DNA of 64,000 nt from Actinomycetes bacterium (GCA_029782355.1 JAKOUY010000016.1:1-64000), one strand, 5' to 3'. Counted from the first letter of the stretch, positions 35,149 to 44,197 are shown. Numbers and translations: made by a program. Notes: generated by a model not told the origin, from the letters alone.

Positions 35149-35898
35149 TCAGGTCCCGGGCGTCGTGGCCGTGACGTCGGCCGAGCCGGGCGGGACGAAC
35201 GTGCCGAAATCGGCGGTCGTGTCGTTCGTCTCGCCGCCGTTGGAGGTGTCCGGTGGGGCCGTGGCGCCGGGGACCGATTCGAGCGGTTCCGTGTCCGGCG
35301 GGGCGGCGTCGCCGGCGCAGGTGACCCGGACCACCTGCTGGCGCTCGTAGCTGAACGTCGCCGTGCTGCGGGCGCCGAAGCGGGCCAGGAAGTCGGCCAG
35401 CGAGTCGGTGTCGAAGCGGCACACCCGGTCGACGGTGGAGGCCCGCTTGACCACCCACCCGTTGGCCAGCAGGACCTCGTTGTTCTTGCGCAGCTCGACG
35501 ATGGGCGGCAACGCCAGTGACTGGCGGGGTGGGGCCGGCACCAGGGCGAACCACAGCACCGAGTCACCGAGCAGCTGGGCGGCGACGGCGCACTGGAACA
35601 GCTCGCCCATCTTCGGGCAGGTGACCTCGGCCGGCGTGCCCTCCGGGATCCGCATCCGCCGGGTGCTGTCGATGATCAGCTCCATCTTCTTGGTGGTCAC
35701 CCCGTCCTTGACGGCGAACCCCTGTGCCGCGGTGGTCTTGAACACCGAGTAGAGGAAGTCGATGCGCCGTTCGGTGAGCCCGCTGGAGGTGGGGACCAGC
35801 GTGTTGCTGTGGTCCGGTACGGCCCACCAGACCACCGCGGTGAGGCCGAGCAGTGCGGCGATGGCGGCGACGAACCGCATCGACAGGACTTCGCGCAC
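35149..35898 (-). CDS. Membrane-anchored extracytoplasmic protein, unknown function
   Basis: The 249-residue protein has an N-terminal transmembrane anchor (FVAAIAALLGLTAVVWWAV) and an exported part with four cysteines (TCPKM, QCAVA, VCRFD, VTCAG) that could form disulfides. The tail is Pro/Thr-rich. No family recognised. Start GTG 35898 is preferred because TACCAT (35905-35910) sits 6 bases upstream, the leaderless pattern of this genome; the ATG at 35880 is the alternative. It lies downstream of the haem operon on the same strand. Confidence 0.7.
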   Translation of the reverse strand: MREVLSMRFVAAIAALLGLTAVVWWAVPDHSNTLVPTSSGLTERRIDFLYSVFKTTAAQGFAVKDGVTTKKMELIIDSTRRMRIPEGTPAEVTCPKMGELFQCAVAAQLLGDSVLWFALVPAPPRQSLALPPIVELRKNNEVLLANGWVVKRASTVDRVCRFDTDSLADFLARFGARSTATFSYERQQVVRVTCAGDAAPPDTEPLESVPGATAPPDTSNGGETNDTTADFGTFVPPGSADVTATTPGT

Positions 35899-35912
35899 GG
35901 CTGGATGGTAGG

Positions 35913-37190
35913 TCAGGCGGCGGCGCGCTCGGCGGCGCGCCGGGCCCGGTCGACGAGGTCGTCGATCACCTCGTCGGTGTGCGCCAGCCCGACGAACAGG
36001 GCTTCGTAGGCGCCGGGGGCGAGGGCCACGCCCTCGGCCAGGAGGGCGTGGAACCACCGGGCGTAGGCCGCCTCGTCGGTGGACTTCGCCGTGGCGAAAT
36101 CGGTGGGTGGCGGGCCGTCGCCGAGGTACATGCCGACCAGCGTGCCCACCACCGGGAAGCGCGCCGCCAGCCCGCCGGCGGCGCACGCCGCCGACAGCCC
36201 GCCGGCCAGGCGGGCGGCCCGCCGGGCCAGGGTGGCGTAGGCCGCCTCGTCGAGCAGGTCCAGCGCGGCCCGCCCGGCGGCGGTGGCCAGCGGGTTGCCG
36301 GCCAGCGTGCCGGCGTGGAACACCGGGCCGAGCGGCGACAGCGTCTCCATGATCTCGGCCCGCCCGCCGACCGCGCCGATGGGCAGGCCACCACCGATGA
36401 CCTTGCCGAAGGTGGTCAGATCGGGGGTCACCCCGTAGCGGCCCTGCGCGCCGGCGGGCCCGAGGCGGAACCCGGTGATGACCTCGTCGAAGACCAGCAG
36501 CGCCCCGGCCCGGTCGCAGGCGGCGCGCAGGCCGGCGAGGAACCCGTCCGCCGGGGCGACGACGCCCATGTTGGCGGCGACCGGCTCGACGAACACCGCG
36601 GCGACCGACTCGTCGATGACGTCGGGCGGCGGGACCCGGTTGTACGGAACCACCACGGTGTGGGCCACGGCCGCCGCCGGCACGCCGGCCGTCCCGGGCA
36701 GGCCGAGGGTGGCCACGCCGCTGCCGCCGGCCGCCAGCAGGGCGTCGGTGGCCCCGTGGAAGTTGCCGTGGAAGATGACGATGCGATCCCGCCCGGTCAC
36801 GCCGCGGGCCAGGCGCACCGCCGTGCTGGTGGCCTCGGTGCCGCTGTTCATCAGCCGGACCCGCTGGCAACTCGGCACCCGGTCGCGGATCGCCTCGGCC
36901 AGGGCCAGCTCCCCGGGGGTCGGGGCGCCGTAGGAGGTGCCCCTGGCCGCTGCCGCGGCCACCGCAGCGGTGATCGCCGGGTGGGCGTGGCCGAGGATGA
37001 CCGCGCCGTAGCTCTGCACCAGGTCGATGTAGCGGGTGCCCTCCACGTCCCACACGTACGGGCCCTCGGCCCGCTCGACGACGTACGGCGTGCCGCCCAC
37101 CGCCCGGAAGGCGCGGATGCTGCTGTTGACGCCGCCGGGGATGACCGCGCAGGAGCGGGCGAACAGCTCGGCGTTGGTCGGCGGGCTCAT
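35913..37190 (-). CDS. hemL: Glutamate-1-semialdehyde 2,1-aminomutase
   Basis: The 425-residue PLP enzyme converts glutamate-1-semialdehyde to 5-aminolevulinate in the C5 tetrapyrrole pathway. PLP-lysine is Lys263 in TTFGKVIGGGLP. Other family blocks are PGGVNSSIRAF, MNSGTEATSTAVRLARG, FHGNFHGATDALL and VFDEVITGFR. The ATG overlaps the hemB stop (ATGA). It is the last gene of the hem operon, so hemA at the head and hemL at the end supply the two C5 steps. Confidence 0.97.
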   Translation of the reverse strand: MSPPTNAELFARSCAVIPGGVNSSIRAFRAVGGTPYVVERAEGPYVWDVEGTRYIDLVQSYGAVILGHAHPAITAAVAAAAARGTSYGAPTPGELALAEAIRDRVPSCQRVRLMNSGTEATSTAVRLARGVTGRDRIVIFHGNFHGATDALLAAGGSGVATLGLPGTAGVPAAAVAHTVVVPYNRVPPPDVIDESVAAVFVEPVAANMGVVAPADGFLAGLRAACDRAGALLVFDEVITGFRLGPAGAQGRYGVTPDLTTFGKVIGGGLPIGAVGGRAEIMETLSPLGPVFHAGTLAGNPLATAAGRAALDLLDEAAYATLARRAARLAGGLSAACAAGGLAARFPVVGTLVGMYLGDGPPPTDFATAKSTDEAAYARWFHALLAEGVALAPGAYEALFVGLAHTDEVIDDLVDRARRAAERAAA

Positions 37191-38200
37191 CGCGAGCTGC
37201 GCCCGACGGTCTCGGCGAACCAGCGGGCCAGGTAGGTCAGCACGAGGTCGGCCCCGGCGCGGCGGATGGCGGTGAGGTGCTCGAGGGCGACGACGTCATG
37301 GTCGATCCATCCGTTGGCCGCGGCGGCCTGGAGCATGGCGTACTCGCCGCTGACGTGGTAGGCGGCCAGCGGGACGTCGACCTCGGCACGGACGGCGGCG
37401 ATGACGTCGAGGTAGGCGAGCGCCGGCTTGACCATCACCATGTCGGCGCCCTGCTCCAGGTCGGCGCGCACCTCGACCAACGCCTCGCGAGTGTTGGCCC
37501 AGTCCTGCTGGTAGGCCGTGCGGTCGCCGCCACCGACGATGGCGCAGTCGACGGCGTCGCGGAACGGCCCGTACTGCCCGCTGGCGTACTTGGCGCTGTA
37601 GGCCAGGATCGCCGTCGACGTGTGCCCGGCGCCGTCCAGTGCCCCACGGATCGCCGCCACCTGGCCGTCCATCATCCCGCTGGGCGCCACCACGTCGGCC
37701 CCGGCATCGGCCTGGGCCACGGCGATGCGGGCGTAGACGTCGAGGGTGGCGTCGTTGTCCACCGACGTCGCCGGATCGCCGGGTGGGCCGTCGAGGATGC
37801 CGCAGTGCCCGTGGTCGGTGTACTCGTCGACGCACAGGTCGGCCATGACCACCAGGGCGTCGCCGACCTCGGCGCGCACGTCGGCGATGGCCAGCTGGGC
37901 GATGCCCGCCGGGTCGAAGGCGCCACTGCCGGTGGCGTCCTTGGCGGCGGGAACGCCGAACAGGATGACCGCCCCGATGCCCAGGCCGGCGAGGTCGGCC
38001 ACCTCGGCCCGCAGGCTGTCACGGGTGTGCTGGACCACGCCGGGCAGCGAGGCGATCGGCTGTGGCTCGCCGATCCCCTCGCGCACGAACAGCGGGGCCA
38101 CCAGGTCGCTGGCGTGCACGGTGGTCTCGGCCACCAGCCGGCGCATGGCCGCCGACGAGCGCAACCGCCTCGGACGGCTCACCGGAAAGGAGGCTCCCAC
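37187..38200 (-). CDS. hemB: Porphobilinogen synthase (delta-aminolevulinate dehydratase)
   Basis: The 337-residue enzyme condenses two 5-aminolevulinate to porphobilinogen. Schiff-base region MVKPALAYLDVI and active-site SAKYASGQYGPFRDAV are present. The metal loop MADLCVDEYTDHGHCG keeps two cysteines, suggesting a zinc-type enzyme. The start at GTG 38200 gives the family N-terminus SFPVSRPRRLRSSAAMRRL; a GTG at 38182 is possible. It starts 11 bases after hemD. Confidence 0.96.
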   Translation of the reverse strand: MGASFPVSRPRRLRSSAAMRRLVAETTVHASDLVAPLFVREGIGEPQPIASLPGVVQHTRDSLRAEVADLAGLGIGAVILFGVPAAKDATGSGAFDPAGIAQLAIADVRAEVGDALVVMADLCVDEYTDHGHCGILDGPPGDPATSVDNDATLDVYARIAVAQADAGADVVAPSGMMDGQVAAIRGALDGAGHTSTAILAYSAKYASGQYGPFRDAVDCAIVGGGDRTAYQQDWANTREALVEVRADLEQGADMVMVKPALAYLDVIAAVRAEVDVPLAAYHVSGEYAMLQAAAANGWIDHDVVALEHLTAIRRAGADLVLTYLARWFAETVGRSSR

Positions 38201-38211
38201 GGCGGGCCAGC

Positions 38212-38916
38212 CTACGGCCTGGGCGGGCTGTCCCCGGGTGCCCGCAGGGCGGCCTCGGCCGCGGCGAGCAGCCCGGTCAGCGAGTGATCGGCGGCGACCG
38301 CCGTGACAGGCAGGCCGGCGGCGGCAGCGGCTCGGGCACACTCCGGGCCGATCGCCACCACGACCGGCGGGGTCGACCGGCCGAACGAGGCGGCCCACGC
38401 CGTGGCCGCACTGGCGCTGGCCAGCAACAGCACGTCGGCCGCGCCGGCTGCAGCCCGCTCGGGCGCGCTCGGCCGGCGCGCCACCGAGCGGTACGGCTGG
38501 ACCACGTCGACCGTCCATCCCGCGGCGCGCAACCCGTCGACCAGGGTCGGCGCCGCGCCACCCGCCTGGACCACCAACACCCGCCCGGGTCCGCCCGGAA
38601 ACTCGGCCAGCAGCCCGGCCGCCGACTGCCGCCGGGGCAGCAGGTCGGCCGGGCGTGCCAGGGCGGCGGCGGTGCGCGTCCCCACCGCGGCCAGGCGCGG
38701 GCCGGCGGGCAGGCCCGGCAGGCGGACCGCACCGTTGGGCGAGGTGACCACGATCCAGCCGTACGCCCCCAGCGCCGGCCAGCTGACCGGTTGGTCGACG
38801 ATCTCGATCAGCGGCACCACCACGGGCGTGCCGCCCGCCGCGGCGATCAGCTCGGCCAGGTCGTCGGCCTGCCCGGCGGCCCGGGTGACGACCACCCGGC
38901 GCCCGGCCAGGCTCAT
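38212..38916 (-). CDS. hemD: Uroporphyrinogen-III synthase
   Basis: The 234-residue protein closes and inverts ring D of hydroxymethylbilane. It has the two alpha/beta lobes of the poorly conserved HemD family: VVVTRAAGQADDLAELIAAAGG at the N-terminus and VVTSPNGAVRL in the first hinge. Identification rests on these motifs and the position between hemC and hemB. The ATG overlaps the hemC stop (ATGA). In other actinobacteria hemD is sometimes fused to a methyltransferase (cobA); here it stands alone. Confidence 0.9.
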   Translation of the reverse strand: MSLAGRRVVVTRAAGQADDLAELIAAAGGTPVVVPLIEIVDQPVSWPALGAYGWIVVTSPNGAVRLPGLPAGPRLAAVGTRTAAALARPADLLPRRQSAAGLLAEFPGGPGRVLVVQAGGAAPTLVDGLRAAGWTVDVVQPYRSVARRPSAPERAAAGAADVLLLASASAATAWAASFGRSTPPVVVAIGPECARAAAAAGLPVTAVAADHSLTGLLAAAEAALRAPGDSPPRP

Positions 38917-39722
38917 GTCCGGCCGACGGGGCGCCGCTGGCGGTGGACGCGGCCGTCGGCGTCGGCGACGAAGGTGTGCAGCACGCCGCCGGTGACGTGG
39001 GCGCCGACCGGCAGGGTGCAACCGGTGCCCAGCGCGGCGAGGAACTCCCGCTCCAGCTCCACCGCCCGACGGGTGGGCGGGTCGTCCAGCGCAGCCACCC
39101 GGGCCACCACCGCCGCATCGGCGGACCGGCACTCCACCGCCACGCAACCCTGACCCGGCGACGGCACGAACTGCTCAACGTCGAGGCGCTGGGCGATCAG
39201 CTCGGTGAGCCCGAGGATCTGCAGGGCGGCCACGGCCATGACCAGCGCCCCGTCGGTGGGCAGCTTGGCCAGGCGGGTGTGGATGTTGCCGCGCAGCTCG
39301 ACGAAGGAGAGATCCGGGCGGGCCTCGGTCAGCAGGGCCCGGCGACGCACCGATCCGGTGGCCACGGTGGCACCGGGTGCGAGGTCGTCGAGCGACCGGC
39401 CCACCAGGGCGTCGGCCGGATCTCGGCGAGCGCAGAACGCGGCGATGGTCAACCCGTCCGCCGGGGTGGTGGGCAGGTCCTTGGCCGAGTGCACGGCCAG
39501 GTCGGCGGCCCCGTCGAGCACGGCCCGCTGGACCTCCTTGACGAACACGCCCTGGCCACCGATGGTGTGCAGGGCGACGTCCTGGCGGCGATCGCCGGTG
39601 GTGTCGACGTGCACCAGCTCGACGGTCAGCCCGGGATGGGCGGTGCGCAGCGCCTCGGCGACCACGCCCGCCTGGGCCAGGGCCTGCGCGCTGCGCCGGG
39701 TGGCGATGCGCAACCGGGCCAT
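38913..39722 (-). CDS. hemC: Hydroxymethylbilane synthase (porphobilinogen deaminase)
   Basis: The 269-residue enzyme polymerises four porphobilinogens. The dipyrromethane cofactor cysteine is Cys235 (LGTGCTLPVGA). Typical blocks are ARLRIATRRSAQALAQA, VHSAKDLPTT and TGSVRRRALL. Shorter than E. coli HemC because of a reduced C-terminal domain. ATG 39722 gives the family N-terminus; a GTG at 39734 would add MPTS. It lies 21 bases after hemA. Confidence 0.96.
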   Translation of the reverse strand: MARLRIATRRSAQALAQAGVVAEALRTAHPGLTVELVHVDTTGDRRQDVALHTIGGQGVFVKEVQRAVLDGAADLAVHSAKDLPTTPADGLTIAAFCARRDPADALVGRSLDDLAPGATVATGSVRRRALLTEARPDLSFVELRGNIHTRLAKLPTDGALVMAVAALQILGLTELIAQRLDVEQFVPSPGQGCVAVECRSADAAVVARVAALDDPPTRRAVELEREFLAALGTGCTLPVGAHVTGGVLHTFVADADGRVHRQRRPVGRT

Positions 39723-39743
39723 GCTGGTGGGCACCCGGGTCGC

Positions 39744-41003
39744 TCAGCCGAGGTCGAACAGGTCGCGCACGGCCGCGGCATTGCGCTCGCCCTGGGGCGT
39801 GCCGGCGTCGTCCTTCAGGCGCACGGACACGTGGTGCAGCAGCTTGGCGACCAGGCCGCGGGTCAGGGCGTCGACGGCCGCCCGCTCGGTGGGCGCCAGG
39901 TGGCGCAACCGGGACTCGTAGCGGGCCAACTCGGCACGACGCAGGCCGTCCGCCCGGTCGTGGAGCTGGGCCACCAGCGGCGCTGCCTGGCGGGCGATCG
40001 ACTCGAACGCATGGCGCTCGACCTCGTCGGCGACGATGGCGCGCACGTCGTCGGCCTCGGCCAGGCGGGCGGCCTCGCCACGAGCCGCCCAGGTGCGCAG
40101 GTCGTCGAGGTTCAGCAGGGTGACCCCGTCGAGATCGGCCACCTCGCCGGCCACGTCGCGCGGCACGGCGATGTCGACGATGAGCATCGGCACCCCGCTC
40201 CCGGCTCGCCCGGCGGCGAGCATGTCCCGGTCGATGACCGTCTCGCCGGAACCGGTGCAGGTGAGCAGCAGATCGGCCTGGGCGAGGCGTGCCGGCAGCT
40301 CGGCGAACGGCGCCACGCAGCCACCGACCCGCTGGGCCAGCGCCCCGGCGCGCTCGGCGGTGCGGCTGGTGACGGTGATGTCGGTGACCCCGGCACCGCG
40401 CAACGCCACGGCGATGCCCTCGCCCATGTCGCCGGCTCCGACCACCAGCACCCGCCGGCCGGCGATCGACCCCAGCCGCTCCACGGCCATCTCCACCGCA
40501 GCGTGGCTGACCGAGGCCGTTCCCCGCCCGATGGCGGTCTCGCTGCGGGCCCGCTTGCCGGTCTCCAGGGCGTGGCGGAACAGCAGGTTCAACGTGCTGC
40601 GCGCCCCGCCCTCGGCCCGGGCCAGCTCCCAGGCGTCGCCCACCTGGCCGAGGATCTCGCTCTCGCCGAGCACGGCCGAGTCCAGCCCGCAGGCGACCTC
40701 GAACAGATGGGTCACCGCGGCCTCGTCGTGCTGGCTGTAGAGGTGCGGGGCGAGCTCGGCCGGGTCGAGCCCGCCGAGATCGCAGAAGAAGTCGCGGATG
40801 TCGCCGTAGGCGCCGTGGAAGCGCTCGGCCACGGCGTACACCTCGGTGCGGTTGCACGTGCTGAGCACCACGACCTCACGGATGTTCGGCCGGGCCACGA
40901 GGCCGGCGATGGCCTTCGGCACGGCGTCGTCGCGCAGGTTGACCCGCTCCAGGAGGGCGAGTGGCCCGGTTCGGTGGTTGACCCCGATGACGACGATCGA
41001 CAC
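39744..41003 (-). CDS. hemA: Glutamyl-tRNA reductase
   Basis: The 419-residue enzyme reduces glutamyl-tRNA to glutamate-1-semialdehyde, the committed C5 step. Catalytic Cys50 lies in VVLSTCNRTEVY. The family block FEVACGLDSAVLGESEILGQV and the NADPH-binding VLVVGAGDMGEGIAVAL follow. Starts at a GTG 9 bases after rex, so its expression should follow Rex control of the operon promoter. Confidence 0.97.
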   Translation of the reverse strand: MSIVVIGVNHRTGPLALLERVNLRDDAVPKAIAGLVARPNIREVVVLSTCNRTEVYAVAERFHGAYGDIRDFFCDLGGLDPAELAPHLYSQHDEAAVTHLFEVACGLDSAVLGESEILGQVGDAWELARAEGGARSTLNLLFRHALETGKRARSETAIGRGTASVSHAAVEMAVERLGSIAGRRVLVVGAGDMGEGIAVALRGAGVTDITVTSRTAERAGALAQRVGGCVAPFAELPARLAQADLLLTCTGSGETVIDRDMLAAGRAGSGVPMLIVDIAVPRDVAGEVADLDGVTLLNLDDLRTWAARGEAARLAEADDVRAIVADEVERHAFESIARQAAPLVAQLHDRADGLRRAELARYESRLRHLAPTERAAVDALTRGLVAKLLHHVSVRLKDDAGTPQGERNAAAVRDLFDLG

Positions 41004-41012
41004 GCCTGCCGC

Positions 41013-41693
41013 CTACGCCGTGGCCGAACGGGTGGTCACGGCGTGCAGCCCGCCGCCGCGGCGCTGCTCGTGGTAGCAGAGGATCTGCAGCTCGACGGCC
41101 AGGTCGACCTTGCGGACCTCGACCGAGCGGGGCACGGTGAGCACGACCGGGGCGAAGTTGAGGATGCTGGTCACGCCGGCGGCCACCAGGTGATCGGCGG
41201 CGTCCTGGGCGGCCAGGCTGGGGGTGGCGATGACGCCGATGCTGACCCGCTTGGCCTGGACGATGCTGGGCAGCTCGTCGATGTGCCGGACGCGCACGCC
41301 GGCGAGCACCGAGCCGACCTTGCCCGGATCGATGTCGACCACCCCGGCCACCGGGAACCCACGCTCGCCGAAGCCCCCGTACCCGGCGAGGGCCTGGCCG
41401 AGGTTGCCGGCGCCGACGATGACGACCGGCCAGTCGCGGGTCAGGCCCAACTCACGGCGGATCTGGTAGACGAGGTAGGCGACCTCGTAGCCGACGCCCC
41501 GGGTGCCGTAGCTGCCCAGGTAGCTCAAGTCCTTGCGGACCTTGGCGGCGTTGACGCCGGCGAGTTCGGCGAGACGGTCCGAGGACATGCTGTCGACGCC
41601 CTCCTCGGCCTGTTCGGTGAGGATCCGCAGGTACACCGGGAGGCGGGCGACCGTGGCATCGGGGATCCGCCGGCGGGATCGATCGGAGGGCAT
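41013..41693 (-). CDS. rex: Redox-sensing transcriptional repressor Rex
   Basis: The 226-residue NADH/NAD+ sensor has an N-terminal winged helix (SSDRLAELAGVNAAKVRKDLSYLGSYGTRGVGY) and a Rossmann domain with VVIVGAGNLGQALAGYGGF. Rex leaves DNA when NADH rises and commonly controls respiratory and haem genes. It heads the hem operon. ATG 41693 is chosen, about 10 bases after a TACAGT box. An ATG at 41714 is in frame but lies between the Rex-like operator and this box. Confidence 0.94.
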   Translation of the reverse strand: MPSDRSRRRIPDATVARLPVYLRILTEQAEEGVDSMSSDRLAELAGVNAAKVRKDLSYLGSYGTRGVGYEVAYLVYQIRRELGLTRDWPVVIVGAGNLGQALAGYGGFGERGFPVAGVVDIDPGKVGSVLAGVRVRHIDELPSIVQAKRVSIGVIATPSLAAQDAADHLVAAGVTSILNFAPVVLTVPRSVEVRKVDLAVELQILCYHEQRRGGGLHAVTTRSATA

Positions 41694-41715
41694 AGCTGGG
41701 CTCACTGTAGGCATT

Positions 41716-41731
41716 CGTGCACACGTTCACA
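41716..41731. promoter_or_regulatory. Probable Rex operator
   Basis: On the minus strand the site reads TGTGAACGTGTGCACG, matching 13 of 16 bases of the actinobacterial Rex consensus TGTGAACGCGTTCACA. It sits just upstream of the rex TACAGT box and in the -35 area of the divergent membrane-protein gene (-10 at 41757-41762), so Rex could control both directions. Confidence 0.7.
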
Positions 41732-41756
41732 AAGCAGGGACCGGGTCGGCCCGGCC

Positions 41757-41762
41757 TACGCT
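41757..41762 (+). promoter_or_regulatory. -10 box of the 41770 gene (leaderless)
   Basis: TACGCT followed by seven bases (CGGGGCC) and the GTG start at 41770. Same layout as many other genes here. Confidence 0.65.
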
Positions 41763-41769
41763 CGGGGCC

Positions 41770-42513
41770 GTGAACGCCGCCCTTGCCGCCGCCGCCACGC
41801 TGCTCGCCGCGGCGTTCACGCTGAGCACCGCCGACCGCTGGCTGCGCCGCCGGCGGGATCACGATCGGGCCTGGACGGTGTCGCTGGCGCTGTTCACCGC
41901 CGGCTCGGCGGCGCTGTGGTGGGCCGAGGCAGACGGCTGGAGCCTGGCCAACTTCCGGTTGTTCTACCTGTTCGGCGCGGTGCTCAACGTGCCCTGGCTG
42001 GCCCTCGGCACCGTCTTCTTGCTGGGTGGACCCGTCGTCGGCCGGCGGGTGCAGGGCTGGCTGGTGGCCCTCAGCGGGCTGGCCACCGGCGTGGTGCTGT
42101 TCGCCCCGACCCGGCGCCCGGTGGGCGGGACGGTGATGCCCACCGGCAAGGACGTGTTCGGGGTCGCCCCGCGGGTGCTGGCCGCGGTGGGCAGCGGGGT
42201 GGCCGCACTGGTCATCATCGCCGGGGCCGTGTGGAGCGCGTGGCGGGTGTGGCGCGGCGCGGTGCCGACGCTGGGCGCTGGCCACCAGCGCCGGCTCGGC
42301 TCGCACCGCCGGTTGGTGATGGGCAATGCGCTGATCGCCGTTGGCACGCTGGTGCTGTCGGCCAGCGGGTCGCTGGCCGGCCGGCTGGGCAAGGACCGGG
42401 CCTTCTCGATCACCCTGGCCGCCGGCATCGCCGTGCTGTTCGCCGGGTTCCTGGTGGCCAGCGCCCCGGGTCGGCGCCTGGCCGCGGCGGGGTCAGACCA
42501 GCTCGCGGCGTAG
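41770..42513 (+). CDS. Seven-TM integral membrane protein, unknown function
   Basis: The 247-residue protein has about seven hydrophobic segments (near residues 1-20, 34-54, 60-85, 95-112, 136-158, 184-203, 213-232) and an Arg-rich loop after TM1 (RWLRRRRDHDRAW). No enzyme motif or family was recognised. Start GTG 41770 is supported by the -10 box TACGCT. Divergent from rex with a Rex-like site between, so a link to redox or respiration is possible. Its end overlaps the convergent acyl-CoA synthetase gene by 21 bp. Confidence 0.72.
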   Translation: MNAALAAAATLLAAAFTLSTADRWLRRRRDHDRAWTVSLALFTAGSAALWWAEADGWSLANFRLFYLFGAVLNVPWLALGTVFLLGGPVVGRRVQGWLVALSGLATGVVLFAPTRRPVGGTVMPTGKDVFGVAPRVLAAVGSGVAALVIIAGAVWSAWRVWRGAVPTLGAGHQRRLGSHRRLVMGNALIAVGTLVLSASGSLAGRLGKDRAFSITLAAGIAVLFAGFLVASAPGRRLAAAGSDQLAA

Positions 42514-43992
42514 CAGCTTGCCGCCGGCGTTGCGCGGCAACTGGTCGACGAACATCACCTTCGACGGGCACTTGTAGCGGGCCAGGTGGTCGGCGCACCA
42601 GGCGATCAGGGTCTCCTCGTCCACCCCGTGCTGGCCGTCGGCCACCACGTAGGCCTTGACCGCCTCACCGGTGTGCGGGTGCGGCACCCCGACCACGCCG
42701 ACCTCGCGCACCGCCGGATGCTGGGCGAGGACCTCTTCGACCTCGGCCGGGTACACGTTGAAGCCACTGACGATGATCAGGTCCTTGGCTCGGTCGACCA
42801 GGAACAGATAGCCGTCGGCGTCGGTCACGGCCACGTCGCCGGTGCGCAGCCAGCCGTCGGCGGTCAGCACCCGGGCGGTCTGCTCGGGACGGTCGAGGTA
42901 GCCCTGGAACACGTTCGGACCGCGCACCCAGATCTCCCCGGCATCGCCCTCGACCACATCGCTGCCGTCCTCGTCGACCAGGCGGACCTCGATGCCCTGC
43001 AGCACCTTGCCCACCGAACCCGGCCGCCACGGCAGACCGGCCGAACTGGTCACGGCGGCCGACGCCTCGGTCAGCCCGTAGCCCTCGGCGAGGCGGATGC
43101 CGAAGTGCTCGTCGAGGCGGCGCATCGCCCCCTCCGGCATCTTCGCCGCACCGGTCAGGGCCAGGCGGACGGTGGCGAAGGCATCGGCCGGCGCATCGTC
43201 GAAGTGGCTGAACGCCACCCACATCGGCGGGGCCCCGGGGATCACCGTGACCCCCCGCTCGCGGATCGACTCCAAGGCGGTGAACGGGTCGAAGCGCTGG
43301 ACCAGCAGCACCGTGGCACCGCGCTCCAGGCTGAGCCCGAGGACGACGTTGAGCCCGAAGATGTGGTTGAGCGGCAGGCAGCCGAAAACCACGTCGGTGG
43401 GGCGGATGTCGCCGTCCGGCGTGCGGCCCTGCTCGATGTTGGCGAGCAGGTTGCCGTGGCTGAGCATCGCCGCCTGCGGAGCGCCGGCCGTGCCGCTGGT
43501 GAACATCAGCACCGCCAGGGTGTCCGGCTCGACGTCCACCGCGGCCAGGGGCTCGGCCGTCAGCAGCGTGTCGAAGTCCACCGTCCCGTGGGCGGGGTGA
43601 CCATCGGCCGGCTCGGTGAGGATCACGGTGCCGACCGAGGGCACCGTGGCCCGGTCGACGGCCGCCCAGTGGGCCGACGCCGCCGTATCGACCACCACCG
43701 CCACCGCCCCGACCGCGCCGAGCTGGTGCTCGAGCTCGTAGGCCGGGCTGGTGGGGTTGAGCGGGACCGCCACCGCGCCGAGACCGAGCAGGGCCAGGTA
43801 GCTGTCGACGAAGTAGCGCCCGTTGCTGCAGATCAGCCCGACCCGGTCACCGGTCCGCAGCCCCAACCCGGCCAACCCGCCGCGCAGCCGGGCGACCTGG
43901 TCGCGCAACTGGCCGTAGGTGGTCGGCCGGCTGCGGCTGATGATGGCCACCCGCTCGGCCGGGTGCGGATCGATGATGCTCGCCAGGTTCAC
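42493..43992 (-). CDS. Long-chain fatty-acid/acyl-CoA synthetase family AMP ligase
   Basis: The 499-residue ANL-superfamily enzyme has A3-type loop LMFTSGTAGAPQAAMLSHGN, A5 EGYGLTEASA, A7/A8 GWLRTGDVAVTDADGYLFLVDRAKDLIIVSG and catalytic-lysine motif LPRNAGGKLLRREL at the C-terminus. It should activate a carboxylic acid to acyl-AMP and then acyl-CoA. The chain length of the substrate cannot be read. GTG start with a GAGGGGGA ribosome site about 10 bases upstream. Confidence 0.9.
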   Translation of the reverse strand: MNLASIIDPHPAERVAIISRSRPTTYGQLRDQVARLRGGLAGLGLRTGDRVGLICSNGRYFVDSYLALLGLGAVAVPLNPTSPAYELEHQLGAVGAVAVVVDTAASAHWAAVDRATVPSVGTVILTEPADGHPAHGTVDFDTLLTAEPLAAVDVEPDTLAVLMFTSGTAGAPQAAMLSHGNLLANIEQGRTPDGDIRPTDVVFGCLPLNHIFGLNVVLGLSLERGATVLLVQRFDPFTALESIRERGVTVIPGAPPMWVAFSHFDDAPADAFATVRLALTGAAKMPEGAMRRLDEHFGIRLAEGYGLTEASAAVTSSAGLPWRPGSVGKVLQGIEVRLVDEDGSDVVEGDAGEIWVRGPNVFQGYLDRPEQTARVLTADGWLRTGDVAVTDADGYLFLVDRAKDLIIVSGFNVYPAEVEEVLAQHPAVREVGVVGVPHPHTGEAVKAYVVADGQHGVDEETLIAWCADHLARYKCPSKVMFVDQLPRNAGGKLLRRELV

Positions 43993-44104
43993 GGTGCAGG
44001 TCCCCCTCGGGCAATGCTACTGCCCCCACCCCGCCGGCCCGGTCCGCCCGGAACCCCAGCGCGGCGCGCCGGAGCGTGGCGGCGACGGTGGAGCGGGTCC
44101 AGGG

Positions 44105-44188
44105 TCAGAGCCGGATCAGGGAGATCACGCCGGCGACGAGGATGGCCACGAGCAGCAGGACCAGGGTCAGCGTGGTGGCCGGGCGCAC
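44105..44188 (-). CDS. 27-residue single-pass membrane peptide
   Basis: The frame GTG CGC CCG ... CTC TGA encodes MRPATTLTLVLLLVAILVAG followed by VISLIRL. This is a short positive N-terminus, one transmembrane helix and a basic end. An AGGGTGA ribosome-like site is 5 bases upstream, starting inside the stop region of the SAM-hydrolase gene (TAG at 44198-44200), so it is probably co-translated. Small peptides of this type occur in other actinobacteria; the function is unknown. Confidence 0.55.
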   Translation of the reverse strand: MRPATTLTLVLLLVAILVAGVISLIRL

Positions 44189-44197
44189 CGGGTCACC

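Noticed and set aside
38943-42659. 1,238-codon + strand frame opposite hemC, hemA and rex
   Set aside because: Antisense reading of well-recognised minus-strand haem and rex genes.
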